The notes below the pieces were generated by a model, which made no database searches, was not told the DNA's origin, and saw only the letters and a program-made list of their open reading frames with translations. Of a DNA stretch of 34,489 nucleotides, positions 24,494 through 33,600 are shown piece by piece. Position 1 is the stretch's first letter; every line of letters starts with the position of its first letter. The stretch is taken from contig JAHHHP010000059.1 in assembly GCA_019359275.1 (NCBI GenBank), positions 1-34,489 on the forward strand, read 5' to 3'. The translations under genes were made by a program, and so were the position numbers. Origin of the DNA: Myxacorys chilensis ATA2-1-KO14. Lineage in GTDB: Bacteria; Cyanobacteriota; Cyanobacteriia; Leptolyngbyales; Leptolyngbyaceae.

Positions 24494-25828
24494 ATGCAAG
24501 ACCTTGCACAATCGTTTTCATTGCCAGAGAGCTTAGAGGCTTTCTGGATGCCCTTTACTGCTAACCGGCAGTTTAAAGCGAAGCCCCGGCTCATGGCATC
24601 GGCAAAAGGCATGTACTACACCACTGTAGACGGTCGGCAGGTGCTAGACGGAACGGCAGGACTCTGGTGCGTCAATGCAGGGCACTGCCGCGACAAAATT
24701 GCGCGTGCGATCGCGCAGCAAGCCGCTACGCTCGATTTCGCCCCAACCTTTCAGATGGGGCATCCGGGTCCTTTTGCGTTGGCAGAACGGCTGGCGCAAA
24801 TGCTCCCAGGAGATCTCAACCATGTGTTTTTTACCAATTCTGGCTCTGAGTCGGTTGATACAGCGCTTAAAATTGCGCTGGCCTATCATCGAGTCCGGGG
24901 AGACGCCAGCCGCACGCGACTGATTGGGCGAGAGCGGGGATATCATGGCGTCGGGTTTGGCGGAATCTCGGTGGGAGGCATTGCGCCTAATCGCAAATTT
25001 TTTGGCAGTATGCTGCCGGGTGTCGATCATCTACCCCACACGCACAATTTAGAGCAGAATGCGTTTAGCAAAGGTCAACCTACTTGGGGTGCTCACCTTG
25101 CAGATGAGTTAGAGCGCATTGTGGTGCTTCATGATCCTTCTACCATTGCCGCTGTGATTGTTGAACCCGTTGCTGGATCAACAGGTGTGTTAATTCCGCC
25201 AGTGGGATATTTAGAGCGGCTGCGATCGCTCTGCACGAAATACGGCATTCTGCTGATTTTCGATGAAGTCATTACTGGATTTGGACGGTTAGGAACAGCG
25301 TTCGCGACTGACTATTTTGGTGTGATGCCGGACTTGGTGGCGGCAGCAAAAGGCATTACCAATGCGGCTGTACCAATGGGAGCCGTGTTTGCGCGCGAGG
25401 GCATTTACAACGCCTTTATGCAAGGCTCAGAACAGATGATTGAGCTATTTCATGGCTACACCTATTCGGGGCATCCATTAGCGTGTGCAGCGGCGCAAGC
25501 AACGTTGGACATTTACGAAGAAGAAGGGTTATTTGAGCGGGCCAACACACTAGCGCCCTACTGGGAGGACGCAGTGCATTCTCTAAAGGGAGCGCCCCAT
25601 GTCATTGATGTCCGGAACTTAGGGCTTGTGGCGGGAATTGAGTTGGAATCAATTGCTGGACAGCCTTCGGCACGTGCCTACGACTGTATGGTGCGCTGTT
25701 TTGAGCAAGGGCTATTGATTCGGACGACAGGCGATATCATTGCGCTCTCGCCCCCACTCATTCTAGAAAAGCAGCACATTGATCAAATGATTGACTTGCT
25801 GGGAACTGTACTGAAGCAAGTGTCCTGA
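24494..25828 (+). CDS. Omega-amino acid:pyruvate aminotransferase (class III, PLP)
   Basis: The 444-residue enzyme is a class III PLP-dependent aminotransferase. Lys286 (AAAKGITNAAVPMGAV) forms the Schiff base, Asp257 in FDEVITGFGR binds the PLP nitrogen, GSES (117-120) holds the phosphate, and the N-terminal FWMPFTANRQFK and DGTAGLWCVNAGH motifs are those of beta-alanine:pyruvate aminotransferases. It converts beta-alanine or similar omega-amino acids and pyruvate to a semialdehyde and alanine. The exact amine donor cannot be told from sequence. A hairpin CCTCCA/TGGAGG (24443-24466) lies just upstream. It is convergent with ackA, 24 bp between stops. Confidence 0.88.
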   Translation: MQDLAQSFSLPESLEAFWMPFTANRQFKAKPRLMASAKGMYYTTVDGRQVLDGTAGLWCVNAGHCRDKIARAIAQQAATLDFAPTFQMGHPGPFALAERLAQMLPGDLNHVFFTNSGSESVDTALKIALAYHRVRGDASRTRLIGRERGYHGVGFGGISVGGIAPNRKFFGSMLPGVDHLPHTHNLEQNAFSKGQPTWGAHLADELERIVVLHDPSTIAAVIVEPVAGSTGVLIPPVGYLERLRSLCTKYGILLIFDEVITGFGRLGTAFATDYFGVMPDLVAAAKGITNAAVPMGAVFAREGIYNAFMQGSEQMIELFHGYTYSGHPLACAAAQATLDIYEEEGLFERANTLAPYWEDAVHSLKGAPHVIDVRNLGLVAGIELESIAGQPSARAYDCMVRCFEQGLLIRTTGDIIALSPPLILEKQHIDQMIDLLGTVLKQVS

Positions 25829-25852
25829 CCTTCTCGACGAATTGAGAAAGGT

Positions 25853-27085
25853 TCACCGTTTGCGAACGATGCGTTGGGTCTCTTGAGCGATCGCCCAATC
25901 TTCTTCGGTGTGAATCACCAGCACTCGTACCGTTGATGCTGGTGTTGCAATATCTTGATCGACAGGATGGTTTGCATTCCTTTGAGCGTCTAATTCTAAT
26001 CCTAAAAAGCGAAAGGCTTCGCAGGTCTGCGATCGCACGTCAGCACTGTTCTCACCCACTCCCCCTGTGAATACTAATGTATCAACCCCCTGTAGCGATG
26101 CCATCATCGAACCGATTCCCGATCGCAAGCGATGAACATAGATTTCAAATGCTAATTTTGCTTGCGAATGGGTTGCGGCGCTCTCTTTAGAACGACCGAT
26201 TGCCGCTAGAACTTGCCGCATATCTGATGAAATGCCAGACACTCCTTTCAGTCCAGAATCTTTATTTAAAAGATGATCCAGGTCATCAGGAGAGTATTGT
26301 TCCTCCCGCATCAGATGGATCAAGATTCCAGGGTCAACTGAGCCAGAACGGCTGCCCATCATCAAGCCATCAAGCGGTGTGAATCCCATCGTTGTATCAA
26401 TACTCCACCCCTCCCAAATTGCCGCTAGAGAACATCCATTGCCCAAGTGACAGGTAATCAGCCGCAATTCTTTCAGATCTTGGTTTAACAGTTGAGCCGC
26501 TCGGTTTGCACAATATTGGTGACTAATGCCGTGAAAGCCATACTTGCGGATGCCCTTCTCAAACCATGAGTAAGGAATTGGATAAACTGCACTTGATAAG
26601 GGTAGCTGGGCATGAAATGCGGTATCGAAAACAGCGACTTGAGGAACGGTTTTGAGCAACTGTTCCATCGCTTCAATGCCTTCTAAATTTGCTGGATTGT
26701 GGGACGGCGCAAAGGTAGATAGACGAGCGATCGCCCTTCTTACCTCGGGTGTGATCAGGACGCTTTCTCGATAGTCCTGTCCGCCATGCACAACGCGGTG
26801 CCCGATCGCTTCAATGTCCGATAGGTCTTGAATAACCTGAGTATCACCACTCGTCAGCGTTTCCAACAGATGGGACAGTGTACCGATTCGATCAGATGCT
26901 GAACGTTCTTCGTGGATTTTACCGCTGTGGGTCTTTACCTCGATTTCGGCGACGCCCTCACGATGCGTCCAATCGATTTTTGCCTCCCAAAGGGGCTGTA
27001 ACGGGCGATCTGATGCGTCTTCACGCAAATCGTAGAGCGCACTCTTCTGACTGCTTGAGCCTGCATTCAGCACTAAAATTTTCAT
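25853..27085 (-). CDS. ackA: Acetate kinase
   Basis: AckA makes ATP and acetate from acetyl phosphate and ADP (reversible). The 410-residue protein shows NAGSSSQK at 7-14, IGHRVVHGG, AVFDTAFHAQ with the catalytic aspartate, ITCHLGNGCSLAA and the C-terminal VFTGGVGENSADVR, all complete. It is the last gene of a three-gene minus-strand cluster behind phosphoketolase and a histidine phosphatase, 35 bp from the latter. This links it to disposal of the acetyl phosphate released by phosphoketolase. Confidence 0.97.
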   Translation of the reverse strand: MKILVLNAGSSSQKSALYDLREDASDRPLQPLWEAKIDWTHREGVAEIEVKTHSGKIHEERSASDRIGTLSHLLETLTSGDTQVIQDLSDIEAIGHRVVHGGQDYRESVLITPEVRRAIARLSTFAPSHNPANLEGIEAMEQLLKTVPQVAVFDTAFHAQLPLSSAVYPIPYSWFEKGIRKYGFHGISHQYCANRAAQLLNQDLKELRLITCHLGNGCSLAAIWEGWSIDTTMGFTPLDGLMMGSRSGSVDPGILIHLMREEQYSPDDLDHLLNKDSGLKGVSGISSDMRQVLAAIGRSKESAATHSQAKLAFEIYVHRLRSGIGSMMASLQGVDTLVFTGGVGENSADVRSQTCEAFRFLGLELDAQRNANHPVDQDIATPASTVRVLVIHTEEDWAIAQETQRIVRKR

Positions 27086-27120
27086 GGCTCTAATCGCGTA
27101 ATTGCCTGTTTTGATGTGAC

Positions 27121-27759
27121 CTAAGTTCCGGGCAGATTTTGCAATGCTTCGCTAAGATGGTCGCGATTGCCCAACTGTTCGAGTAATGGGCCATGTTCGT
27201 CAAATTTAACAACGCTCACCGATGCCACCGGAGCGGCAATGCGATCGCGGAATCGTCCTAAATCAATGCCTAACAAATTACACAATATGATCCGAATTGT
27301 TCCTTTGTGCGCCACAATCAGCACGTTGCCCGTCGAGTGGTGCTGCTGAATTTCGGTAATCACCAGAGCAGATCGACTCGCCGCCTCAACCGCTGTTTCT
27401 CCTCCAGTAGGCGGGTTCCAAGCAGGTTCTGCCAACCATTTTACATAGTCATCATGATAGGTCGTTTGCACAGTTTGTACGGTTTCACCTTCCCATTTAC
27501 CGTAGTTAAGTTCAATTAAGCCCTCTCTCAAGTGCATCTCAGTTTGGATTGCATCGCACAATGGCTTTGCCGTGGCGATCGTGCGTTTTCTCGGACTTAC
27601 ATAAACGGCATCCCAAGTAAACGTGCGATAGCGATCTGCAAAGGCTTGTGCCATTTGCGTACCGGATTCCGTCAAGTCTGGATCGAGAGAGCCGCAGTAA
27701 AGATTTGCTCTGCTGAAATCTGTTTGTCCGTGGCGAAGAAAATAAAGTTTAAGAGGCAT
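27121..27759 (-). CDS. Histidine phosphatase superfamily protein
   Basis: From ATG 27759 the protein is 212 residues, beginning MPLKLYFLRHGQTDFSR. His10 in the RHG motif is the phosphorylated residue, LIELNYGKWEGE supplies the acid, and a second histidine follows in VLIVAHKGTIRIIL. The frame extends 22 codons further to 27825, but that part is unlike the family start. Substrate cannot be told: phosphoglycerate mutase-like, sugar phosphatase or alpha-ribazole phosphatase (CobC-like) are all possible. Its place between phosphoketolase and acetate kinase favours a sugar or acyl phosphate role. Confidence 0.85.
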   Translation of the reverse strand: MPLKLYFLRHGQTDFSRANLYCGSLDPDLTESGTQMAQAFADRYRTFTWDAVYVSPRKRTIATAKPLCDAIQTEMHLREGLIELNYGKWEGETVQTVQTTYHDDYVKWLAEPAWNPPTGGETAVEAASRSALVITEIQQHHSTGNVLIVAHKGTIRIILCNLLGIDLGRFRDRIAAPVASVSVVKFDEHGPLLEQLGNRDHLSEALQNLPGT

Positions 27760-27840
27760 GAAGAGTATAGAACAGGGGTTAGACGAATTATGGACATTTT
27801 GAGCGGTAAGAGATTGAGAGTGCAAAGCGGAGCAAGTTAG

Positions 27841-27866
27841 ATAGAGGGCGCGATCGCGCCCTCTAT
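27841..27866. repeat. 26-bp perfect palindrome with HIP1 core, 10 nt after the phosphoketolase stop
   Basis: Each half is ATAGAGGGCGCGA or its complement, giving a 26-bp perfect dyad centred on GCGATCGC, between phosphoketolase and the histidine phosphatase. It has no T-run after it on minus, so it is more likely an mRNA-stabilising or processing hairpin that sets unequal expression than a full terminator (inference). Confidence 0.65.
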
Positions 27867-27875
27867 TGGGTAAAT

Positions 27876-30368
27876 CTACCGCGACGATCGGGCAGCCGAA
27901 TCATCCCCGACGATCGTTGAATCTGTGCTGCTAGACTGTTCAACTCTTGTTTTCGCGGTCTCTTTTTCTACAGCAGAACCACTATAGTACTGCCATTTCC
28001 AGTCTCGAACCTCTGGCATATCTTCACCATGTTCAACAATATAGTGTTGATGATCGATCAGCTTATCCCGAATCAACTGTTTAGTATATGCGCCTGTGTT
28101 TCTCAGTTTTGGCAATCGGTCAATCACATCATTCGCTAAATGGAATCGATCGAGGTCGTTGATCACCACCATATCAAACGGCGTTGTCGTGGTTCCTTCC
28201 TCTTTGTATCCGCGCACATGCAAATTCTTATGATTCGTGCGGCGGTACGTGAGCCGATGAATTAGATAGGGGTAGCCGTGGAACGCGAAAATAATTGGCT
28301 TATCGACAGTGAAAATAGAATCAAAGTCGCGATCGCTTAATCCATGCGGATGCTCGTTTTGTGGCTGTAGCGTCATCAGATCGACCACGTTGACCACACG
28401 AATTTTTAGGTCTGGGTAGTGCGATCGCAAGAAATCTACGGCGGCTAGGGTTTCTAAGGTCGGCACATCTCCAGCGCATGCCATCACGACATCAGGTTCT
28501 TGATCATCATCGTTGCTTGCCCATTCCCAGATGCCAAGTCCGGCGGTGCAGTGTTTGACGGCTGCATCCATATCGAGCCACTGCAATTCTGGTTGTTTAC
28601 CCGCCACAATCACATTGACATACTGACGGCTGCGCAAACAGTGATCGGCTACCGATAATAATGTATTGGCATCCGGTGGTAGATACACGCGAACCACGCT
28701 GGCTTTTTTATTGAGCACAATGTCTATGAAGCCTGGATCTTGATGAGTAAAACCGTTGTGATCTTGCCGCCATACGTGCGAAGTTAGCAAATAATTGAGC
28801 GATCCGATCGGCAGTCTCCACGAAATATCGTTACACGCTTGCAGCCACTTCGCGTGTTGATTAAACATCGAATCGACAATGTGGATAAACGCTTCATAGC
28901 AAGAGAAAAATCCATGTCGTCCCGTGAGCAAGTAGCCTTCTAACCAACCTTGGCAGAGATGTTCGCTCAAGACTTCCATCACGCGACCATCGGTAGAAAT
29001 ATGGTCGTCGATCGGTAAGATGTCTCCGGTAAAGACGCGATCGGTCACTTCTAAAACGGCATTGAGGCGGTTAGAGTTGTTCTCGTCGGGAGACATGACG
29101 CGGAAGTTGCGGTTGTCCATGTTCAGCTTCATCACATCGCGCAGAAACTGACCGAGAATTCGCGTCGATTCTGCCTCTACGGTTCCAGCATCACCCGTCT
29201 CTACAGCGTATGTGCGGAAATCTGGTAGGCGTAAATCTTTGAGCAACACGCCACCGTTCGCGTGAGGATTGGCTCCCATTCTGCGATCGCCGGATGGGGC
29301 AAGTTCCGCTAGTTCTGGCTTGAGTCTCCCAGTGTCATCAAATAATTCTTCTGGTTTGTAGCTCTTCATCCACGCTTCTAGCATTCGCAGATGATCCGGT
29401 TTGCTACCCAATTTGTCTAATGGAACTTGGTGAGCGCGGAACGTGTTTTCAATCGGCAGCCCATCTACTTCTTTCGGTCCTGTCCACCCTTTCGGCGTTC
29501 TTAGAACAATCATGGGATACTGCGGTCGTGCTTTGAATCCATGCGTTCTTGCTTCTCGCTGAATGCTTCCAATCTCAGCTACGATTTGATCTAGCGTTCC
29601 CGCCATTAGTTGATGCATCGTTTCTGGATCATCACCTTCTACAAAGTAGGGTTTATATCCGTAGCCAACAAATAAACTTTCAAGTTCCTGATCGCTCATC
29701 CGTGCAAGAACGGTTGGATTCGCAATTTTATATCCATTCAAATGCAGAATTGGCAGCACCGCTCCATCTCGTGCAGGATTGATAAATTTATTCGAGTGCC
29801 AGCTTGTGGCTAACGCGCCGGTTTCGGCTTCCCCATCGCCGATGACACAACAAACCAATAAGTCAGGATTATCAAACGCTGCGCCGTAAGCATGAGCCAA
29901 AGAGTAGCCGAGTTCTCCGCCTTCATGAATCGAACCGGGCGTTTCGGGAGCCGCATGGCTCGGAATTCCACCGGGATAAGAAAACTGTAAAAACAGTTGT
30001 TTTATCCCTTCCTCGTCTTGAGTAATGCGGTTGTAGCGTTCGCTGTAGCTTCCTTCTAGGTATGTGTTCGCGACCATTCCCGGTCCACCATGTCCAGGAC
30101 CACAGATATAGATTGTGTTGAGGTCATAGCGTTTGATCAATCGGTTGAAATGCACGTAAATGAAATTCAATCCAGGCGTTGTGCCCCAGTGTCCGAGCAA
30201 TCTAGGTTTGACCTGCTCTAGCGTTAACGGCTGCTTGAGGAGCGGATTATCCCGCAGATAAATTTGTCCGACTGATAAATAATTAGCGGCACGCCAATAG
30301 GCATTCAGTTTTTGCAGTTCTTCCGCCGTCAACGGCGATTGGAGTTTAACTGAGTTAGCAACGGTCAT
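27876..30368 (-). CDS. xfp: Phosphoketolase (xylulose-5-phosphate/fructose-6-phosphate)
   Basis: The TPP enzyme splits xylulose-5-P or fructose-6-P with phosphate into acetyl-P and glyceraldehyde-3-P or erythrose-4-P. The protein is 830 residues from ATG 30368, with GHWGTTPGLNF at 59-69, HGGPGM near 93-98 and the TPP-binding GDGEAETG at 177-184. The C-terminal tail after GDDSAARSSR-type sequence is low-complexity. A frame extension to 30407 adds 13 unlikely residues. It leads the cluster with a histidine phosphatase and ackA, which converts its acetyl-P to acetate. In cyanobacteria such enzymes are used to bypass glycolytic carbon loss and in dark energy supply. An inverted repeat lies about 175-210 bp upstream. 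Confidence 0.95.
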   Translation of the reverse strand: MTVANSVKLQSPLTAEELQKLNAYWRAANYLSVGQIYLRDNPLLKQPLTLEQVKPRLLGHWGTTPGLNFIYVHFNRLIKRYDLNTIYICGPGHGGPGMVANTYLEGSYSERYNRITQDEEGIKQLFLQFSYPGGIPSHAAPETPGSIHEGGELGYSLAHAYGAAFDNPDLLVCCVIGDGEAETGALATSWHSNKFINPARDGAVLPILHLNGYKIANPTVLARMSDQELESLFVGYGYKPYFVEGDDPETMHQLMAGTLDQIVAEIGSIQREARTHGFKARPQYPMIVLRTPKGWTGPKEVDGLPIENTFRAHQVPLDKLGSKPDHLRMLEAWMKSYKPEELFDDTGRLKPELAELAPSGDRRMGANPHANGGVLLKDLRLPDFRTYAVETGDAGTVEAESTRILGQFLRDVMKLNMDNRNFRVMSPDENNSNRLNAVLEVTDRVFTGDILPIDDHISTDGRVMEVLSEHLCQGWLEGYLLTGRHGFFSCYEAFIHIVDSMFNQHAKWLQACNDISWRLPIGSLNYLLTSHVWRQDHNGFTHQDPGFIDIVLNKKASVVRVYLPPDANTLLSVADHCLRSRQYVNVIVAGKQPELQWLDMDAAVKHCTAGLGIWEWASNDDDQEPDVVMACAGDVPTLETLAAVDFLRSHYPDLKIRVVNVVDLMTLQPQNEHPHGLSDRDFDSIFTVDKPIIFAFHGYPYLIHRLTYRRTNHKNLHVRGYKEEGTTTTPFDMVVINDLDRFHLANDVIDRLPKLRNTGAYTKQLIRDKLIDHQHYIVEHGEDMPEVRDWKWQYYSGSAVEKETAKTRVEQSSSTDSTIVGDDSAARSSR

Positions 30369-30541
30369 AAGAGTTAACTCGCGAGTGAATTCGGTAATTA
30401 TCAGCAATTACCTCGCGATCGCAATCTGTCAGGAGTATGGGGAATGGTGAGTATGTGCAAGAACAATCATCCCTGCTTTCAGGCTGAGAAGTTTCAGACT
30501 AAGAAAGAGATAGCTTAAAATGTGTTCATTCTGAATTAGCA

Positions 30542-30581
30542 ATGTGTTTACCAACACATCAACCAATGTTGGTAAACACAT
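30542..30581. promoter_or_regulatory. Inverted repeat upstream of phosphoketolase, possible operator
   Basis: Perfect 15-bp arms ATGTGTTTACCAACA (30542-30556) and TGTTGGTAAACACAT (30567-30581) with a 10-bp spacer. A further AATGTGTT copy lies at about 30519-30526. It lies in the 229-bp gap between the WD40 gene (stop 30637) and phosphoketolase start, on the promoter side of the latter. It has no U-tract on the minus strand, so a regulator site is favoured over a terminator, though a hairpin ending the WD40 transcript cannot be excluded. Confidence 0.5.
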
Positions 30582-30636
30582 CAGTCTATGGTTAAGCATT
30601 ACAGTTAAACGACCGATATAACAGCGCGATTAAGAA

Positions 30637-33600
30637 TTACGGTTTGTCGCACAGGGTACGATCCTCAGGAGCTTGGTGGAGCCAATCGCTGCCGTCAATG
30701 CTAGGACTAGTCCTTAGATAATCTCGCACCCAGTCACACGCGGCTGTCATCGGAGCAAGAGACAGGATTTGCTGTAAGTTCCACAGAATAATAGTTTTAT
30801 CTGCACTGGCAGATGCTAAAAGTTTACCATCTGGACTAAAGTCAATTCCTCGAATCGTGTCCGTGTGCCCGCTTAGTGTTCTCAATAGCGTTCCATCTAG
30901 CTTCCACAATTTGATTGTCTTATCGGCACTAGCGGATGCAATGAGTTGTCCATCTGGGCTAAATTTGACTTCATACACCATCCCCTGATGACCCTTGAGC
31001 GTTCTAAGTAATTTGCCGTCAAGCGTCCACAACTTTACCGTCTGATCAGAACCGCCCGTCACCACAGCCCCCTGATTCTTGGGCAAGGCCACAACACTCG
31101 GATTAAACGCCACGGCTCGCACGTCGGCTTGATGCTGAGCCAAGGTTGCCAACAGCGCCCCATCCTTGACGCGCCAAAGCTTCGCTGTGCCGTCTAGACT
31201 GGCAGAGGCTACCGTTTGCCCATCTGGGCTGACGGCAACTTTCCAGATCGAATCTGTGTGTCCAGCTAAAGTTTTGACCAATGTGCCATCGCGCCCTCGT
31301 AGCCGCAGCACCTTCTGGATTCCGCCCGTCACAAACCAGTCTCCCATCGGGCTAAACTGCAAGCTATAAATCGCTTCTCCCGGTTCAGACAGCGTTTTAA
31401 TCAGCGCGCCGTCTCGGCCTCTTAGCTGAATGTCTTGATCAGATTCAACCAACACAAGCTCTCGTCCATCTGGACTCGCCTTTGCCTCGGTCACCCAACG
31501 CCGTTCGTCTTGAATTGTCTTCAATAAAACTCCGCTCTGCGTCCAAACCTTGACCGTTTTATCTTGACTGGCGCTGAGCAACTGTTGCCCATCGGCACTA
31601 AAACTGACCGAATGGACAGGAGCTTGATGTCCTTCTATGCGCGTCAGCAATCCATTATCTAATCGCCATACTCGCCCAGTTTGATCCACGCTTCCGGTGA
31701 GGGCGTAGTGATAATCGGGACTTAATGCCACGCTCGAGATGATGTTGTCATGACCGCGGAGGGTCGTGAGCAACGTACCATCGCGCCGCCACAGCTTAAG
31801 AGTTTTGTTAAAGCCAACCGATGCGATCAATCCAGCGCGAGACGCCGAAGAAACCGTTCCTCCACCCGAACTAATCGCGATCGCAGTCACTCCCTGCTGA
31901 TCGGCATCAAGACTTTTGAGCAGCGTGCCGTCTCGTTTCCACACTCGAATCTTGTCGTCAAGCCCACCGGAGACAAACGATTGACCATCCGGATCAAAGG
32001 CAACGCTCATGACACCATCGCGATGTCCGTCTAAAGTGCGAATCAATTCCGTTTGGTTCCAATGTTTAATGGTTCCGTCTAGGCTGCCCGAAATTAACTC
32101 CTGCCCATTCGGGCTGAAGCTAACACTCTGTACGGCGGCTTGATGTCCGGTTAGCGTTTTGAGCAACCGTCCATCCCGGCTCCACAGTTTGATGGTGTTG
32201 TCTTGACTAGCTGACGCCAGCAGTTGACCGTTTGGGCTAAAGGCGAGTCCGTTAATCGGCGCAGTGTGTCCGGTCATGGCACGGATGATCCAACCATCAT
32301 GCGTCCAAAGCCGAATTGTATTGTCTGCCCCTGCCGTCGCGATCGCGCCATCGGGACTAAAAACTGCCGCGAACACGCTCGCCGGGTGTTTCAAAGTAGC
32401 AACTTGGGAGCCGTCATGCCGCCACAATTTCGCCGTTCCATCAGCGCTACAGGTGAGCATAAATTCGCTGTTTGGGCTGATGCTAACGCAGCGCACGTCG
32501 CTTTGATGCCCAGTTAACCGATTTGCTTCTACTGCAGAATAAATGGCTTGACCCAGTGCCCGTTCGACTTGCAAGCGAATCGCAGAGTCAACAATGCCCA
32601 AACGGACGAGTCGTTGTTGGGCACGCAACGCCATCACTAGCGCATCAAGTCCTTTACCCACGCTATATAATGCTTCAGATGTGCTAGCGATGGCCCGGAT
32701 TTCATTGCGTGCGGCATGGCGATATTGCCCATACGCTAAAGCCCCCATCACGATCGCGGCAACTAACTTTAAAGTCATGCCTGCTAGCAAAAGGCGCTGA
32801 CGTTTTGTGCTTTTTCGTTCTACATCGAGCCTAGCTTCAATTTCTTGAGTGCGAGCAGCTTCTAAATCACGCTGCATCTCGCGCTGATCAAACCTTTGAC
32901 TTGCAGCTAAAAATCGATAATCTTGATCGCTCAAGCTTTTGCCAACTGACCAGGCCTGAGCATCAATCAGAGCTTTCCCTCTCAGCAGACGGGAGTCATC
33001 GTCGCCTGACGAATGCAGCCAGTTGGTTAGGGCTTCGGCATAGGGACGCAATCGAGCCAACTGCTGTTCAACCCACTCCAAATTAAAGACAGCCGCATAG
33101 ACCAAATTTTTGACTTGCAGATGTCCGTTGTGTTTTTCAACGAGTCCTGACAGGATTAACTCCATCTGTTCGCGGCTACCATCGGTTCCGACATTGCCCC
33201 CGACATTGCCCTCAGTGCTACTTGCCCCATCGCTATGCTGCACTAGAACTGCTTCGCTCTCTAGCGTCATTTGACTCAGCAAGATCTGCTGGTAGAGTCC
33301 CAGCAAACGTCCAGCGTGGAGTTCGTTGGTAAGAATGCGATCGCAAATCGTTCGTAAATGCTCCGGCTCATCTTGGGCCTCCCAATTTTCGATCAGGCGA
33401 ATGCGGAAAAGCTGTTCGAGTTCCGATGAAGACAAAGTCCGTTGGCAAGAGCACGCAGCGCCGTCTAGAAGGTCGCGTTCCCTCATCGCTTCGACCACCA
33501 GTTGACACAGTTTTTGGGTCAGAAACGGCTGTCCGCCCGTCCAGGTTAAGATGTGACGCAGCACCGTTTTAGGGTTGCGAACGGTCTTTGCTAACCCCGG

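Noticed and set aside
24644..25030. Minus-strand 128-codon frame inside the aminotransferase
   Set aside because: Overlaps well conserved PLP enzyme codons; no domain of its own.
27121..27759. Assigning the phosphatase as alpha-ribazole phosphatase (CobC) because cbiB and cbiD are in the window
   Set aside because: Those genes are about 19 kb or more away on the other strand and the immediate neighbours are phosphoketolase and ackA; sequence motifs do not distinguish the substrate.
30737..32520. Recurrent DNA motifs suggesting a CRISPR or tandem array
   Set aside because: They are the WD40 repeat codons of the long minus-strand gene, of uneven spacing and sequence.
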